DNA from: Uloborus plumipes
Taxonomy: Eukaryota > Arthropoda > Arachnida > Araneae > Uloboridae
Reading direction: 5' to 3'
NCBI GenBank assembly: GCA_038373865.1
Contig: JAXGGA010002231.1
Coordinates: forward strand, 62,001 to 126,000
Length of the DNA stretch: 64,000 nt
Below, in pieces: positions 35,101 through 45,830 of this stretch (position 1 is its first letter; every line of letters starts with the position of its first letter). Made by a program: the position numbers and the translations under genes. The notes beneath the pieces were generated by a model. The model did not search any database. It saw nothing but the letters and a program-made list of their open reading frames with translations, and was not told the origin of the DNA.

Positions 35101-36420
35101 TAAGCATGACAAATCTATTAAACATAATGTAGTCAGTTCTATTTAAACATCACCCCCCCCCCTTTTTGTAGCATTTTTTTAAAAATTGTACTTAACATAC
35201 GTTACAGCTACGAATCAAATTCCTTGCTTTTAATCAGAATCAAAAACGCTGAACCTGGAAGCACCCGGATTCGAGCTGTTAATGCGTTTTTGAAACATAT
35301 TAGAAAGATAAAAAAACCTTTTTATTTTACATTTTTCATTTATCATTGATTTACATTTAATGTCTGACATTAATCATTGATTATTTCAAATTTGTTATAG
35401 AATTAATAAATATTAATATTCCATTTGATATTTTCAAATTTAATTTCGTGAAATTTATTGTATCCAAATACAAGTCTTATTAATAATAATAATTACATTT
35501 ATGAAAATATATAAAAATCGCAAAATTAGCAACTGAGCAAAGATGATAACTCAAATATGATCTTTGAATACAGATCAATAATTTTTAAAAGAATTAAGGA
35601 AAACATTTTTAAAAGTAAAATCTACATGTATTTGTACATATTAGACATAACATGTTATTTTTTAGTCAACCATGTACTTATGTTTTTTTTTAAAAATAAA
35701 CTAAAACTAATCAGAAAAACTAAACTAAAAACTAGAATAAACTAAAACTGCTGAAAAAAATTAACTAAAACTAATTTCTATGACATTTTTTTATGATAAA
35801 AAAACATAATCTACATTAACTTCTAAAAAGCAATTGATTTTTTGCTCGCCTGAAATATAAACATTACGAAAACAGTCTTGTTAAAAAAAGCAAAAGCAAT
35901 GCTTTGTCTTCAAACTTTCTGACCAAAAAAATTATCGTCTCAGGATTTAGAAATTTTCCTGACTTTTCCACTTGAATAGACATCGTAGCTACTGCCAAAG
36001 TACGCCAACTGTGTTGCTGAAAACGCCACTAACCTATAATTCACAAATCACATTATTCGTGATTGGAAAAAACTACCTAATAATTATTTCTTCATTGCCA
36101 TCGCAGGAAACATTAATATGACAAAGCGTTACTCTCCTCAATATCTTTTTCTTCTTTTTTCTCCCACAACAAAACGAAAATTTGCTCAGCCTTTTACGTG
36201 AGTGAGAAATCTGGCTTTTCAATACGACTAAGGTTCTGCCCAGAAAGTCCTAAAAACTCCAGATTAAAACCTATTCAGCCGTTTCCATGTTGACTGATTG
36301 GAATGTCTGGCTGTGAAGCCAAAAAACAAAAACAAAAAATATAAAAAAAAGAACGAAATACATTTCAGGTTGAAGGAACTGGAAAAGGCAAAAAAAAAGA
36401 AAAGAAAAAAAACCGCCTAA
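32120..36420. other. Long AT-rich stretch without recognisable gene
   Basis: Contains (CA)n at 32211-32228, TTTA repeats at 32282-32310, poly-A at 32632-32650 and 34708-34725, (GT)n at 34021-34036 and poly-C at 35152-35162. CCAGCGCCATCTGTTG at 33805-33820 resembles the arthropod CTCF core, weak evidence on its own. Open frames are short and AT-driven. No transposase or tRNA boxes seen. Confidence 0.5.
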
Positions 36421-36429
36421 CTCGGTAAA

Positions 36430-36700
36430 CCTGACGTGAAGGCTACTGCAATGCATCAATGGGTCCCCCCACGCCAACAGAGCTCGAGAATGAAGTGTGT
36501 GCCGCGAAAAAAGAACATGCGAGCGGGCTGAGTCAGCAGGAACAAAATCCGAGGTCACGCGTTCAATAAGATATTCCGGAAACCACCCCCACTCCGTGAT
36601 CCTCTAGAAATGCAGACACCGACATTTTCGGTGGAAGTTGTGTCTTGGCCGAGCTGGGTTGAGTGCACGAGAGCTTGCTGTTGGGATTTGTTTTTCAGGG
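36430..36700. promoter_or_regulatory. GC-richer island with Maf/AP-1-like palindrome
   Basis: CG dinucleotides cluster here in contrast to the flanks. GCTGAGTCAGC (36527-36537) is an 11-bp palindrome that matches the core of the Maf recognition element. The island could be an enhancer or promoter. No start site or exon can be fixed. Frames across it (36271-36558 minus, 36663-36923 plus) are not recognisable. Confidence 0.2.
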
Positions 36701-37074
36701 CTGCAGACACCTAGCGTGTAATTTAAGGGGGAAAAAACTTGCTGACTTGTTACTTAAGTGGCCACAATTAATGAGCTGTATTTTATGCATGAAGAAGGGG
36801 TTTGTAATTTGGTCTGGTAAAAACGAAATTTCGTGCAGGAGGTGCAACGAAATTACTGTTTGTTATTTTAATCTGGTTCATGGGGGGGGGGGGGGTGTTG
36901 TAGAAGAAAAAAAGGTTTCATAGAAGTAGATGGCTATTTTTCAACTGCGTACATATATTCCGTGTTCATTAGCATGAATGCGCGATAAAATGTACGAGTG
37001 TAGTAGATGTAGTTAAGCTGTTCAATAGATATATACATACAGTTGTTTATCATCCTCGTCTGTGGCGCGACAGC

Positions 37075-37554
37075 TCAGAGGGGTTCTGCTACAGTTGTCT
37101 CCAGCCTCCTCCTATTTGCAGCGAAGTTCTCCCGATTCTTTGACCTAAGGACAATATAATCATTTTCGACAATATCTACCGCTACCCAACACAGCTTTGG
37201 TCTTCTTGTACAATATGGTTTAGCCACGAAAATTTTCTTTAGAATGCTACCATTATCAGGGCGGATAAAGAGGACGACTAAAATGGGACAGCTAATCTTA
37301 ATGCTGTGGACAACATCACAGGTTTGTTTAAATAATTTGTATGCATTCAATATTGCGCCTTCTACAGCTGGCTCAATTTTTCTGAATCTCACCAAAGATG
37401 CTTTGTGGGATTCTACCCTCAAAGATACCCAAAAAGTCACCTCCCTAATGGTCAGGGTCCAAATTCTGAGGCGTAAATATACAGGGGTGTCAGGACGAAA
37501 ATATGAAAACGCGTCGTTACGTGTAAACTTGTAAAGAAATGTCTCTTCTTGCAA
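37075..37554 (-). CDS. Unassigned open reading frame, 159 codons
   Basis: The longest open frame in the window, with balanced composition. Its predicted product is basic, with several short hydrophobic stretches (for example PILVVLFI) and ends NRRRLETTVAEPL. I do not recognise a domain. It lies just upstream of a decayed Tc1 transposase on the other strand. It could be a fragment of a mobile-element gene, an exon of an unknown host gene or a chance frame. The plus strand is also open for 96 codons in the same place, which lowers the weight of its length. No splice or start context stands out. Confidence 0.2.
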   Translation of the reverse strand: MQEETFLYKFTRNDAFSYFRPDTPVYLRLRIWTLTIREVTFWVSLRVESHKASLVRFRKIEPAVEGAILNAYKLFKQTCDVVHSIKISCPILVVLFIRPDNGSILKKIFVAKPYCTRRPKLCWVAVDIVENDYIVLRSKNRENFAANRRRLETTVAEPL

Positions 37555-37699
37555 AATGTTGCATATCTGGCAACCGTGGAGATTTGCCGGATAATAACGT
37601 GGTACGACTTCATAAGCGGTACCCCGTTTGCATCAAGTTCAGAGCTAACTGACTTCGAGCATAGGCAATTATTATAGCTCCTCTATGTACCTACGTCTA

Positions 37700-38430
37700 G
37701 GATCCGTAAGCAGGGAGTTGAATTGTTTAATTTTTCAAAAGAGCGCCGTTTTAAAGATTTAATCCACATAATATATTTAAAAAGCGGAAGAACATCATCC
37801 ACTTTATCACGGTGCAAAGATAAGTCTGAGGTGATTTTTCATGACCGAAGATCATTAAAGTATATTTATGAAAAATGAGAATATCATAGTTGCAAAAGTT
37901 ACTGCTGAAATGAATGTCTATTTGACCACGCTGCAGTTCAAAAACGGTTTATCAACAATACTAATGCCTGTAATAGGAAAATACACTCTTTAACGCTCAA
38001 AACACTAACATTTGAGCAATGGAAGATTGATTTGATGGGTTAATGAGTCTTGTCTCTCACTGTTTCTCACTTTCGGTATAGTTTTTGTCTGGCAAACGCC
38101 ACATGGACTGCTTATTGCTAAAGGGGAAACGTGGCTTTGAATTTGTTTGGTTTGAGTAGCCATATCCTGGTTCTGTAGGACCAATGATTATTCTGCAATC
38201 GCACGTTAATACCAAGGAATGTGAAAAGATGGTCAGTCGAGTCCGTCCCAGGCTACAACTTTACTCCCAAACGATCATGGTGTCTTCTAAGACGACAGAG
38301 ACCCTGTTCAGTTCACACAGCTGTAATGGTCAAGCAGGACTGGTTTTTACAGTGTGAGGATGCTTTGTTATGTCTTCCCCGATTACCACAGTCATTGGAC
38401 TTTGAACATTTGTGGTTTAAGTTACTGTGA
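37700..38430 (+). pseudogene. Heavily decayed Tc1-like transposase
   Basis: Fragments of a Tc1-type transposase appear in order across several frames. KVTAEMNVYLTT lies at about 37890-37925. FEQWKIDLM is at about 38010. VFVWQTPHG is near 38085-38110 and corresponds to the VWRTPKE region. DDRDPV and then HTAVMVKQDWF lie at 38290-38350, corresponding to the second catalytic aspartate block. LPRLPQSLDFEHLWFKLL at 38371-38427 corresponds to the SPDLN.IE.LW block. Many stops and shifts show it is dead. The element ends were not found. It belongs to a different Tc1 subgroup from the elements at 28087 and 62563. Confidence 0.65.
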
Positions 38431-38542
38431 ACCTAATTTATTAAGAATAAACACTTCAATAGATTAAGAGCTAAAATTGCATAAAATAAAGCTCACAAAT
38501 GCTACTCTATGCTTAGCAGAGGAACTCATGTAGTATGTTGCA

Positions 38543-38610
38543 TTGTATTTGTAAGGTACATAGTTGTTGTAAGAAAGAACACACAACAACTATGCACCTT
38601 ACGCAACAAT
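38543..38610 (-). ncRNA. Candidate microRNA-precursor-like hairpin
   Basis: GTAAGGTACATAGTTGTTGT (38551-38570) and ACAACAACTATGCACCTTAC (38583-38602) pair over 20 bases around a 12-base loop, with one mismatch. Read as minus-strand RNA that mismatch becomes a G-U pair, so the stem is continuous. A further ATTGT/ACAAT pairing lies outside a small internal bulge. Size and shape fit a pre-microRNA, but a small foldback transposon is equally possible. No known microRNA seed is claimed. Confidence 0.3.
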
Positions 38611-38959
38611 CCTTTACGACAAATCAAAAGACCAGAATTAATGCTAATAATTCTGATACCTTGCTTTCATTAAAATATATGAATACTGATGAAAATACTC
38701 ATATTACTTCGATCTTATAGATTCGTTTCACTGAATTAGACATTGTGATAAACATTTCATTTTGTGTTTTCCCATTGTTCTGATTAAATCTTGCAAAGTT
38801 TTTCAATTATGCAATTCAATAGAATAGAGAATAATATAATTATAGAAAGTAAAGCTCAAATCGAAACAATTTGCTTCAAAGTTGGCTGTTTCTCAGCATG
38901 TCAACTTCGCCATGTGTCAGAAAGAGCATTTTTCTGCGAAAAATATTGATAATAGTCTG

Positions 38960-39460
38960 AGCTTCTACCTTTAATTCGACAGAGGTCTGCCCTCACACCA
39001 TCGATCGGAAAAAGAAAGTGAGAGAAGCTGAAAGAGGGAGAGAAAAAAAAGAGGAATTTTTTTTTTTCTTCTCTCTCTCTCTCTCCTCCCTTGAGCGGTG
39101 CATGCACGGCTGGAACGCTTCGGACTCTGAGGCTGCCTGGGGGACATGTCAGAGTCAGGCCCGGTTTGACGGACAGACAAACCCTTCGTCATGCTGTTAG
39201 AGGCCACGCCTACCCCTTTTCCTGACCGTGACAGCGCCCCTTTCAGGGCAACGGGCCAAAAATGCGGATGCTTGCCCTTAGTGCCAGCCAAAGACTCCCA
39301 GCAAGGACGACGGTTTAACAAGACGGAGGTGTTTTCCGAGCAAGAAATGACGTGGAGTGACAGCTGGAAAACAAAACTAGATGCTAAGATTGTTCTGATC
39401 TTTTCTGGTTTTGGAAGTCAATCAATAACACATAATGACAGGAGAGATAGGAGTCGTTAG
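38960..39460. promoter_or_regulatory. GC-rich island with GA/CT tract
   Basis: Begins with a purine-rich tract (39012-39055) and a CT repeat (39068-39084), then continues with CG-rich sequence to about 39430. Overlapping frames on both strands (38971-39321, 39191-39460) arise from composition and give no recognisable product. A promoter, enhancer or 5'-UTR is possible. The evidence is compositional only. Confidence 0.2.
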
Positions 39461-40640
39461 GATTTCATTCTACTTGATACCAGCGTTTTATCTCTTCAAT
39501 AAAATTGTATGAGCCCACGAAATACCACGAAACATCTTTGAAAACATTCACAGAAAATGACAAGTTCGTGCACTATATATCATCACTAGAAATAAATGTA
39601 TACTCTCCCTTAAAAAAATGTACCTTACTCATCTGAACGAATAGTCAATTATTTTAGTTCGGGATTATGATATTAATAGGAAAACTTGATCCCCTCTTAT
39701 TTTCCACAATTTTTAGGAACCGGTTTTTGAGAAGTAGCCAACATGAACGTTCTTTCGACCATTTTTGTAGGGTATTACGAAGACAAAATACAAACATTCG
39801 ATTTACACTTCCCAAAAGGCAAACAGAAACATTCATATTGTGAAAGAAATACGAATTTGGAAAGTATGATATATTTAATTTAAATAATTGTCTGAAAAGT
39901 GTATCTTGTTTCATGAGCTCATTTTTAAGCTCACGTTATATTTCCCAGTTTTGTGATATTTCTCTTATGTTTAAATGGCATTAAAAATTCTCCAATTCTG
40001 TTAGTTTCACGAGTTTTTTTTTAAATTGTTATATATGTTTTGAAAATTGAACTGTGTTATTACTTGCCTTCCGTTAGGTACAAATCTGAATTTTGGAAAC
40101 TTTTGTATTTTTCATTAATTTGGGTTAAAATTTTCCTTTTTATATCTCTTTCATCCACCTCCCATATAATATTTCAGTAATTTGGCAATTGTTCGGGACA
40201 GTACCGGAAATTCAGGACTTTTCTTTTTTTACTTTTTTTTCGCCCATCAGGTCAAACCAACCCAATACTTCCTACTAATTAACTATCCAAAACCAGAGGA
40301 TTGAGCTCAGAAGAGTTATTATGTCTTTTAAATTTTAGAGTTTCCCTAAGAATTGTAAAGAATATTGCTCTTGAAATTTAGATTGTAATCCGCAGCATCG
40401 GAAATCCATCTAAATGCAATGAGTTACGTTATCTTGGGAAAGATAACGTCAATCATGCTAGTTGATGATTGATGTCCGCAAAGGAGATTTGGCACTCAAA
40501 CTCGTGTTTATGCCACCTTTTTTTATTTTTCGATTTATAAATAGAGAATACATTGTTTTTTTTTTTTTTTGATGTGTTGCAATGTAATTGTTGTATTTTA
40601 CAGCTACGTATTATATTTCGGATTTTTTAATCATACTCAC
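39461..40640. other. AT-rich DNA without recognisable gene
   Basis: Short frames only. A 12-bp match GGCACTCAAACT at 40491-40502 is inverted relative to 40653-40664, giving a weak foldback around 40.48-40.67 kb. Confidence 0.4.
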
Positions 40641-40826
40641 AGAAACAAGTTTGAGTGCCATCGTCGGTTTCGCATCGCTCCGAGCGGTTGAAATTTGAAC
40701 ATCTGCTTTGCTCGAAAACCACTGGTTGGTCGTTTGTTTTTGCGTCTCGTGGTTTATAAGAGTTTTGAAGCTCTTCTGCGCCAACGAAGTTTATTTTAGT
40801 GCAGCGCACCTTTGAGGAGAAGCGGT
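40641..40826 (-). CDS. Candidate cysteine-rich (EGF/FOLN-like) exon
   Basis: The minus-strand frame is open from 40827 down to a strong splice donor, CT|GTGAGTATG, whose GT is at 40640-40639. The predicted peptide ends SRCSNFNRSERCETDDGTQT followed by CFC. The C...C-E-T-D-D-G-T-x-x-C-x-C pattern resembles the follistatin/osteonectin EGF-like (FOLN) module, and donor phase 1 is usual for such extracellular modules. An acceptor-like TTCCTATAAG lies at the other end with a modest pyrimidine tract. No neighbouring exon was found, so a chance frame remains quite possible. If real, it would be part of a secreted or cell-surface protein on the minus strand. Confidence 0.25.
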
Positions 40827-40830
40827 CTTA

Positions 40831-41641
40831 TAGGAAGATTTCGGAGTAGATAGGGTGCGAAAGGAAATTCTGTTTTCAAAACAGTCAAGAAGCAGTGGCG
40901 TTGGTAATTTTAATTTGAAATGTGTAAAGAACGGTAATCCAAACGTTGCTCATCATAATAATTCGGAAGTGTTTTTCCCTTCCTTTTTCTTTATATTTAA
41001 TTGCGTTATATAGAATCCACGCTTGAGTCTATCCTCGTAAGACTATTACAAGTAAAATAGTTACTTTTAAATATTTTTAAATGATGTTTTTAGTCATGTC
41101 TTTTAACGTGTACAAAACTGTTTGAATCTAAAATATAAAACAAACAAAAAGTAATTTAAAATAAAAGAAAGCAAAAGGATGAAGGAGGGGAAAAAATAGT
41201 TTATAAAAATGCTTTATATTAAATTTGACTCAAGCTTATCCAAAAGCCTCTTGACTAAAAATTATGCAAATGAAACAAAATCCATTTTTTCTTATTTGAA
41301 AAAATAAATTAATAAAATAAATGAAACAAAAACCATAAGAAAAGAAAAAAATAATAATGTTGATTTTTTCTTTTCCTAACAAATTTGAAAAATTTGTTGG
41401 GAGCCTTATTGAGAGATGAAGTCTAAAGGTTGAATTTTTGTAACCTTGACTTTAATATTAAAGGTTTCTCACAAATATAAATGAAGAAAAAAATACACAA
41501 TGATCATATGAACAAAAACTTCATTTTCTCCCATTGCATAGTTATTTTTCATCATGAATGTTAATGTTAGTGTGAAAAGGCTTAACACTAATTATTGTGA
41601 AAATTCGCATTTCCCTGTTATAAACCCCCTTTTTTCTGACA
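40831..41641. other. AT-rich DNA without recognisable gene
   Basis: Low-complexity A-rich tracts at 41130-41200 and 41300-41360. No open frame of note. Confidence 0.5.
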
Positions 41642-41823
41642 CAGGCCTGTCATTTCAAATTTTGCCGGGGTGGGGGGCAAAATGAAAATTATACCAAATT
41701 TCAATGTAAATTATACTAAAAAAGAGCAAAAGCTTAGCCCACCTATATGTAAAAACATTAATGTAACAAAACCAGGGGGGAAACAAATGACCACCCGTCC
41801 TGATGTCCCTAATGATGGGCCTG
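41642..41823. mobile_element. Possible MITE related to the 31.95-kb hAT-like element
   Basis: The left end is CAGGCCTGTCATTTCAAATT. The right end, read inwards, is CAGGCCCATCATTAGGG. The left end is nearly the same as the right terminus of 31950-32111. The flanking octamers do not match, so the exact right boundary is uncertain or the duplication has decayed. Confidence 0.45.
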
Positions 41824-43440
41824 TCTTGGCGTGAAAGATATAATAGTCGCTTCTACTGATGACTAACGGTTAGTATGTACTTATTCAAAAAGCTAGACGT
41901 ACCGATGGAGAAATTTAAATGCAAAATCATTTTTATGAGGTCATTAACAAAAATTTTGATTACAATTGAGTTGACAAAACCTCACTACTTGAACTAACTA
42001 TAAGAAATTAACCTAAAACAAATTAGAAAAAATCAATATTCAATATCTTTTGGGGAAAACTGTGCAGTTTTGTCAATATTATAACATAATAATTACTCTT
42101 ATATAATGTCGAAAAATTCCTTTTTTACTTCCTTTTGCTACTTGATTTTACTGCTGCAATAATTCTTTCTAAGTTTTGATGGTCTTTAGGTTGCTATAAA
42201 GCTCATAGTAATTTATGTTTCTGTCGCTCATTCTAAAAATTATGTATCTTCATGTTTTTAAAACGCTTATATTTGCTTGCTAAATGGAATAACATTTAGT
42301 TACATCCTTAAGTGTAAAAGTGAAGCGAGGCAAATTCCAAAAGATTGAAATTGATTGATTCAAAAACTCTAGTGACTAATAGTAGCTGAACACATATTTC
42401 TTTCTGAATTGAAAAATTGAGAAAATCTTTTCATATAATAAGGCATAGTAATATCATTTACAAAGGAGATGCACCACTTTTACAACGAACGTTTGTTGAA
42501 TTGATTGTCACAATAATTTCTGCTCTTAATGAATAGAACACTAACATTACTTCAGAACAGGAAAGTATTATAATTCAATCAATTTTTTATCACTCTATTT
42601 CATATCTTTTGTTTTACTTCTTTTTTTTCTGAAAAGAATGTTTCGTTTTGTAAAATACTGCTTCTAGCCAGATTACGGGACTTTAGCCGTCCCGTATCAA
42701 GGTTCCCCGGGACGCGGGACAATATTTCAAAAAACGAGACTGTCCCTTGAAATCCGGGACGTCTGGCAACCTTGGGAGAGATATACGATGGCTCTATGTG
42801 TATTTGAGGAATAACGTAAGTTTGAGTCCATTTTCTTCCTTTTTGTGTTTAAAATTTAAAATAGAAGCAGAATGTGCCAGAAAAGACAGCATAGAACGCA
42901 CTAAAATCTAAAATATAAGTAGGTGAAATGCTACTCGAATGATATCACTCGTTTGCAAAGCAGAATTGTTCGCGAGTGATAGACGCGTATTTCGTAATTG
43001 AATAGCGTGTAGATTGATTTTTTCATCAAAAGCACATAAAGGACCAAGTAAAATTCTGCGATATAAAATTAAAATATATTTATGTTTGTCCGATATTTTT
43101 GCTTCCTTCTTTCTTTTCCTTTATTTATTTATTTCAATTTTCTTTTTTCAGACATCTTTGCACTATCTCATCCATAGCTATTCTCGCCTTTCCGAATATC
43201 TTTACCTAGTCATCGTTGATTGAAAGAATCACGGCTGTTGTTTCGAGTCCTGAATGTTGGATGAAACAAAGCATGGACGCGAAGCAAAAACCCTTCTCCA
43301 GTGTACCAGTACATCTCAACTTCCATACACTGAAGCAAAGGTTTTATTAGCTCTAAACCTCAAGCATGCACCTTATGCTTAATAATGCATTCATTCCTTT
43401 TTCACCTTTTAGTAATTACAAAATCAGTTGCATACATAAA
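41824..43440. other. AT-rich DNA with a CCCGGGACG-type repeat patch
   Basis: 42668-42775 contains ACGGGACTTTAGCCGTCCC, CGGGACGCGGGAC and ATCCGGGACGTCTGGCAACC phrases. These resemble the GTCCCGTT phrases near 30.35 and 31.65 kb and form local inverted repeats. No gene recognised. Confidence 0.4.
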
Positions 43441-43658
43441 CTTAGGTGCGTACCTCCCCCCCCCCCCAACAAGATTTGAAAAATCGCCCTCACCCCTCTA
43501 TCAAACTATGAAAAATATTTTTCCGGTGTAACTCATAGTGCTATTTTCCTAGAGCACTATGAGTTACACCGGATTTGAGTTACACCTCTATTTTCCTCAC
43601 CCTCGAACCTCGTGCACTCCCCTGCGCCACGGGGTACGGGGTGCTATGTACGCCACTG
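43441..43658 (+). mobile_element. hAT MITE, CAGTGGCGTACATAG family, copy 3 with internal hairpin
   Basis: The right end reads GCTATGTACGCCACTG, identical to copy 1. The left terminus is eroded, starting at the TTAGGTGCG equivalent. Relative to copy 1 it carries an internal inverted duplication: CCGGTGTAACTCATAGTGCT (43523-43542) is followed after 10 bases by its exact reverse complement (43553-43572). A further GAGTTACACC copy follows. No target duplication can be read because the left end is lost. Confidence 0.75.
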
Positions 43659-43960
43659 CGCAAGAGACATTGCTTTCAGTTTAGTACGGAATGATATCGT
43701 GTAATATTTTGCCGACGAACCACTGAATTGTCTTACTGCATAAATTTTAAGGCGTAGCTATGATGCGATTTTGTTTCTTTTTGTTTTTGGCATTTACGAA
43801 GTATAATTTCAAACACAGTAAAATATGCTCCACACATTTCTCCCAGTTCCTTAAACTCCCAAGTAGAGACTTCATTTAGTTGATCCAACGTGGCTATGTC
43901 AGCAAAATGTCTTCGATTCAGTGTTTTAGCCGCAATAGTTGATAGGAACAAGATTCATCT
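43659..43960. other. Short spacer without recognisable gene
   Basis: The 72-codon minus frame at 43733-43951 has mixed composition but no domain I recognise. Confidence 0.4.
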
Positions 43961-44420
43961 GGTTGCTCCGCAGTTTGCGCATCACCCCCTTTTCTCACCA
44001 GAGCCAGATAAACTGACCCTTCCCCCTGTTGCCAGAACTGGAGAGAGGCGCGCGCTTTCCAAGTGATGCGTGCAGGAGAAATGTCAGGTGTCGCCGCACT
44101 CAGGATGGGGAGGGGGGCATCCCTCAAGATGCCCCCCCCCCTTTTCTAAGCTCGGAAATCAACCTGCCAAGGGAAAGGAGGGATTCGAACGAACTCCCAC
44201 AGGGATGGCGAGAGAGAGATTGCGAGACGACACACACAGTGACCTTTCAACCTCCGCTGGAATCCGACAGGGGGAGCCACCACGGGATGGAGATTAGAGA
44301 GGACTGCTGCGTGAGTGAGATCGAAGCGATCGTGAATCGAATCGTGAATCACGGGCTGAGAATAGGCTGCCGCCGAGTACATGCACTTGCAGCTGTTATG
44401 ATGTGCTTGTGAAACGGACG
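43961..44420. promoter_or_regulatory. GC-rich island, possible first exon or promoter
   Basis: About 460 GC-rich bases with poly-G (44107-44117) and poly-C (44132-44141) runs and a GAGAGAGAGA tract at 44210-44219. A consensus splice donor, TGC|GTGAGTGAG, lies at about 44311. Frames on both strands (44029-44412, 44146-44442) are open mainly because stop codons are rare in GC-rich DNA, and no domain is recognised. A non-coding first exon transcribed rightwards is plausible but unproven. Confidence 0.25.
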
Positions 44421-44999
44421 ATGAATTTTGGTTCTGTAGCATTGTTCAAAAGTATCTGAAGATTCGAATTTTGAGTCCGTGGTGTTTAGACGAGAGCAGT
44501 GAAGTTGAAAACATTTTGAGAGAGGAATTGATAATCGGGTATCAAATTTTCATTTTTCATTCAACTACAATTTTAGTCTTTTTTACTTCATCCCTTGTCA
44601 GCACGTACCATGCAACGAAATAGACTTTTGCAGTTTGCAGATCTCCATGATCGTGGTCAAGTATCCCGTAGCCTTCAAATGAGTGTGTCAGCACCACTGT
44701 GAAGTTGATCGATCAATCAAATTGAGTAAGTTCTCTGGCAGTAGCTTTACAACGATTGACGACGACGGTGATTGATACTAAGCATAAACTATAATAATAA
44801 CGTAAAAACAGCGTTGCATCAATAATGCAATAACAACTAGCAATAATAAAAATGTGAGCAAAACTAGCCCCCTAAAAAACCCGAAAAATGAATACTCGAT
44901 TTTCGAAAAACTATATCTTCATTAAACTGAGTAATTAGTGATACGTATAAGCATACAAGACTACAACTGTTTTATGATAGTTTGGCTTTCTCCTCTTTA

Positions 45000-45830
45000 A
45001 CATCTTTCTCTTTCTTTCGCAAGCAGCGATTGGAGCCACGTACGGGTTCCAAAGTACAGGAGCAGAAGCACATTTTCGTCAGCTGCTTTGAAAGCACTTT
45101 CTCCTCGCTCTGGTCAATCTGACTTTTGGTCGGCGAAGCAAATGACTCATTCGCTATGTGTCACGCCGAAGCAGCTTGATAAGGGCGTGTGTAAGAGAGA
45201 GAGGGATGAGGGGAGGGGAGGGGAAGTTTCTAAACAATATCCTCCGCGGAACTGCTCTCCTCGGTGACTGAAAGTACCCAGCTTCACATTTTGCGTGGCT
45301 GCCCTCCCTTCCTCCTTTTAATTCATCTGCAACGGCGGCGTTGGGTCAGCAAAGCCCAGGGACCCCTTTGGAGAAAGGGAAAAAGAAGAGGGAATAAAAA
45401 CAACAAAGCAAAAAAAAAAGGGAAATGGGTCTGGAGGGGGGAGGGTGGAAAAAAGTGCAGAAGGAAGCAATTTCCAGGAGGTAGAGCGAAAAAGAGAAAA
45501 ATTTCGGGCCGTCATTAAAAGCGGGGCGAGTCGCAGCGGGCCAGCATCGCAATTACGACCAACCCCTGATCGATGCTTATCCCCAGTGCGAGCAGAGCTT
45601 ATCTGAGAGAGAGAGAGAGAGAGAGGGAAGGATGGTTCGCTTTTCTTTTTCATCCAGGCGACATTTTGGACCATGGCACACGCGACACGGTTCTTCGATT
45701 GAGGCAGAGGTGAGGCTTTTCCAACTTTGATGCCTCTCATGCGGGCCTGCGGCGAGAAATCAATCAGCCGCATGCGTGCCGAGGCAAAAACCTATCCCAT
45801 TTTTTTGCTCCGCGATGTGCCACATTCTTC
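45000..45830. promoter_or_regulatory. Large GC-rich island with GAGA tract and AP-1/GATA-like sites
   Basis: The most extensive GC-rich block. It contains a consensus AP-1 site TGACTCA (about 45144-45150), CTTGATAAGG near 45176-45185, a GAGAGAGA tract at 45605-45627 and purine-rich runs at 45195-45230 and 45370-45460. Long frames (for example 45318-45773 minus) are low complexity (Pro/Ser/Phe-rich) and are not convincing proteins. Possibly a promoter and 5'-UTR region; the direction is unknown. Confidence 0.25.

Noticed and set aside
35262..35282. Second tRNA-like B box phrase (minus strand)
   Set aside because: Surrounding AT-rich DNA shows no cloverleaf or A box.
40491..40664. Small foldback from inverted GGCACTCAAACT copies
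   Set aside because: Only 12 bases match exactly and one arm overlaps the candidate exon; no target duplication seen.
44150..44185. tRNA-like B box (GTTCGAATCCC on the minus strand)
   Set aside because: The T-stem does not pair and no A box lies at a suitable distance upstream.
44029..44412. 127-codon plus-strand open frame
   Set aside because: Open frames occur on both strands because stops are rare in this GC-rich patch; the translation has no recognisable domain.
45318..45773. 151-codon minus-strand open frame
   Set aside because: Lies in a GC-rich, purine-tract island; the translation is low-complexity Ser/Pro/Phe/Leu with no domain, and other frames are open over the same bases.
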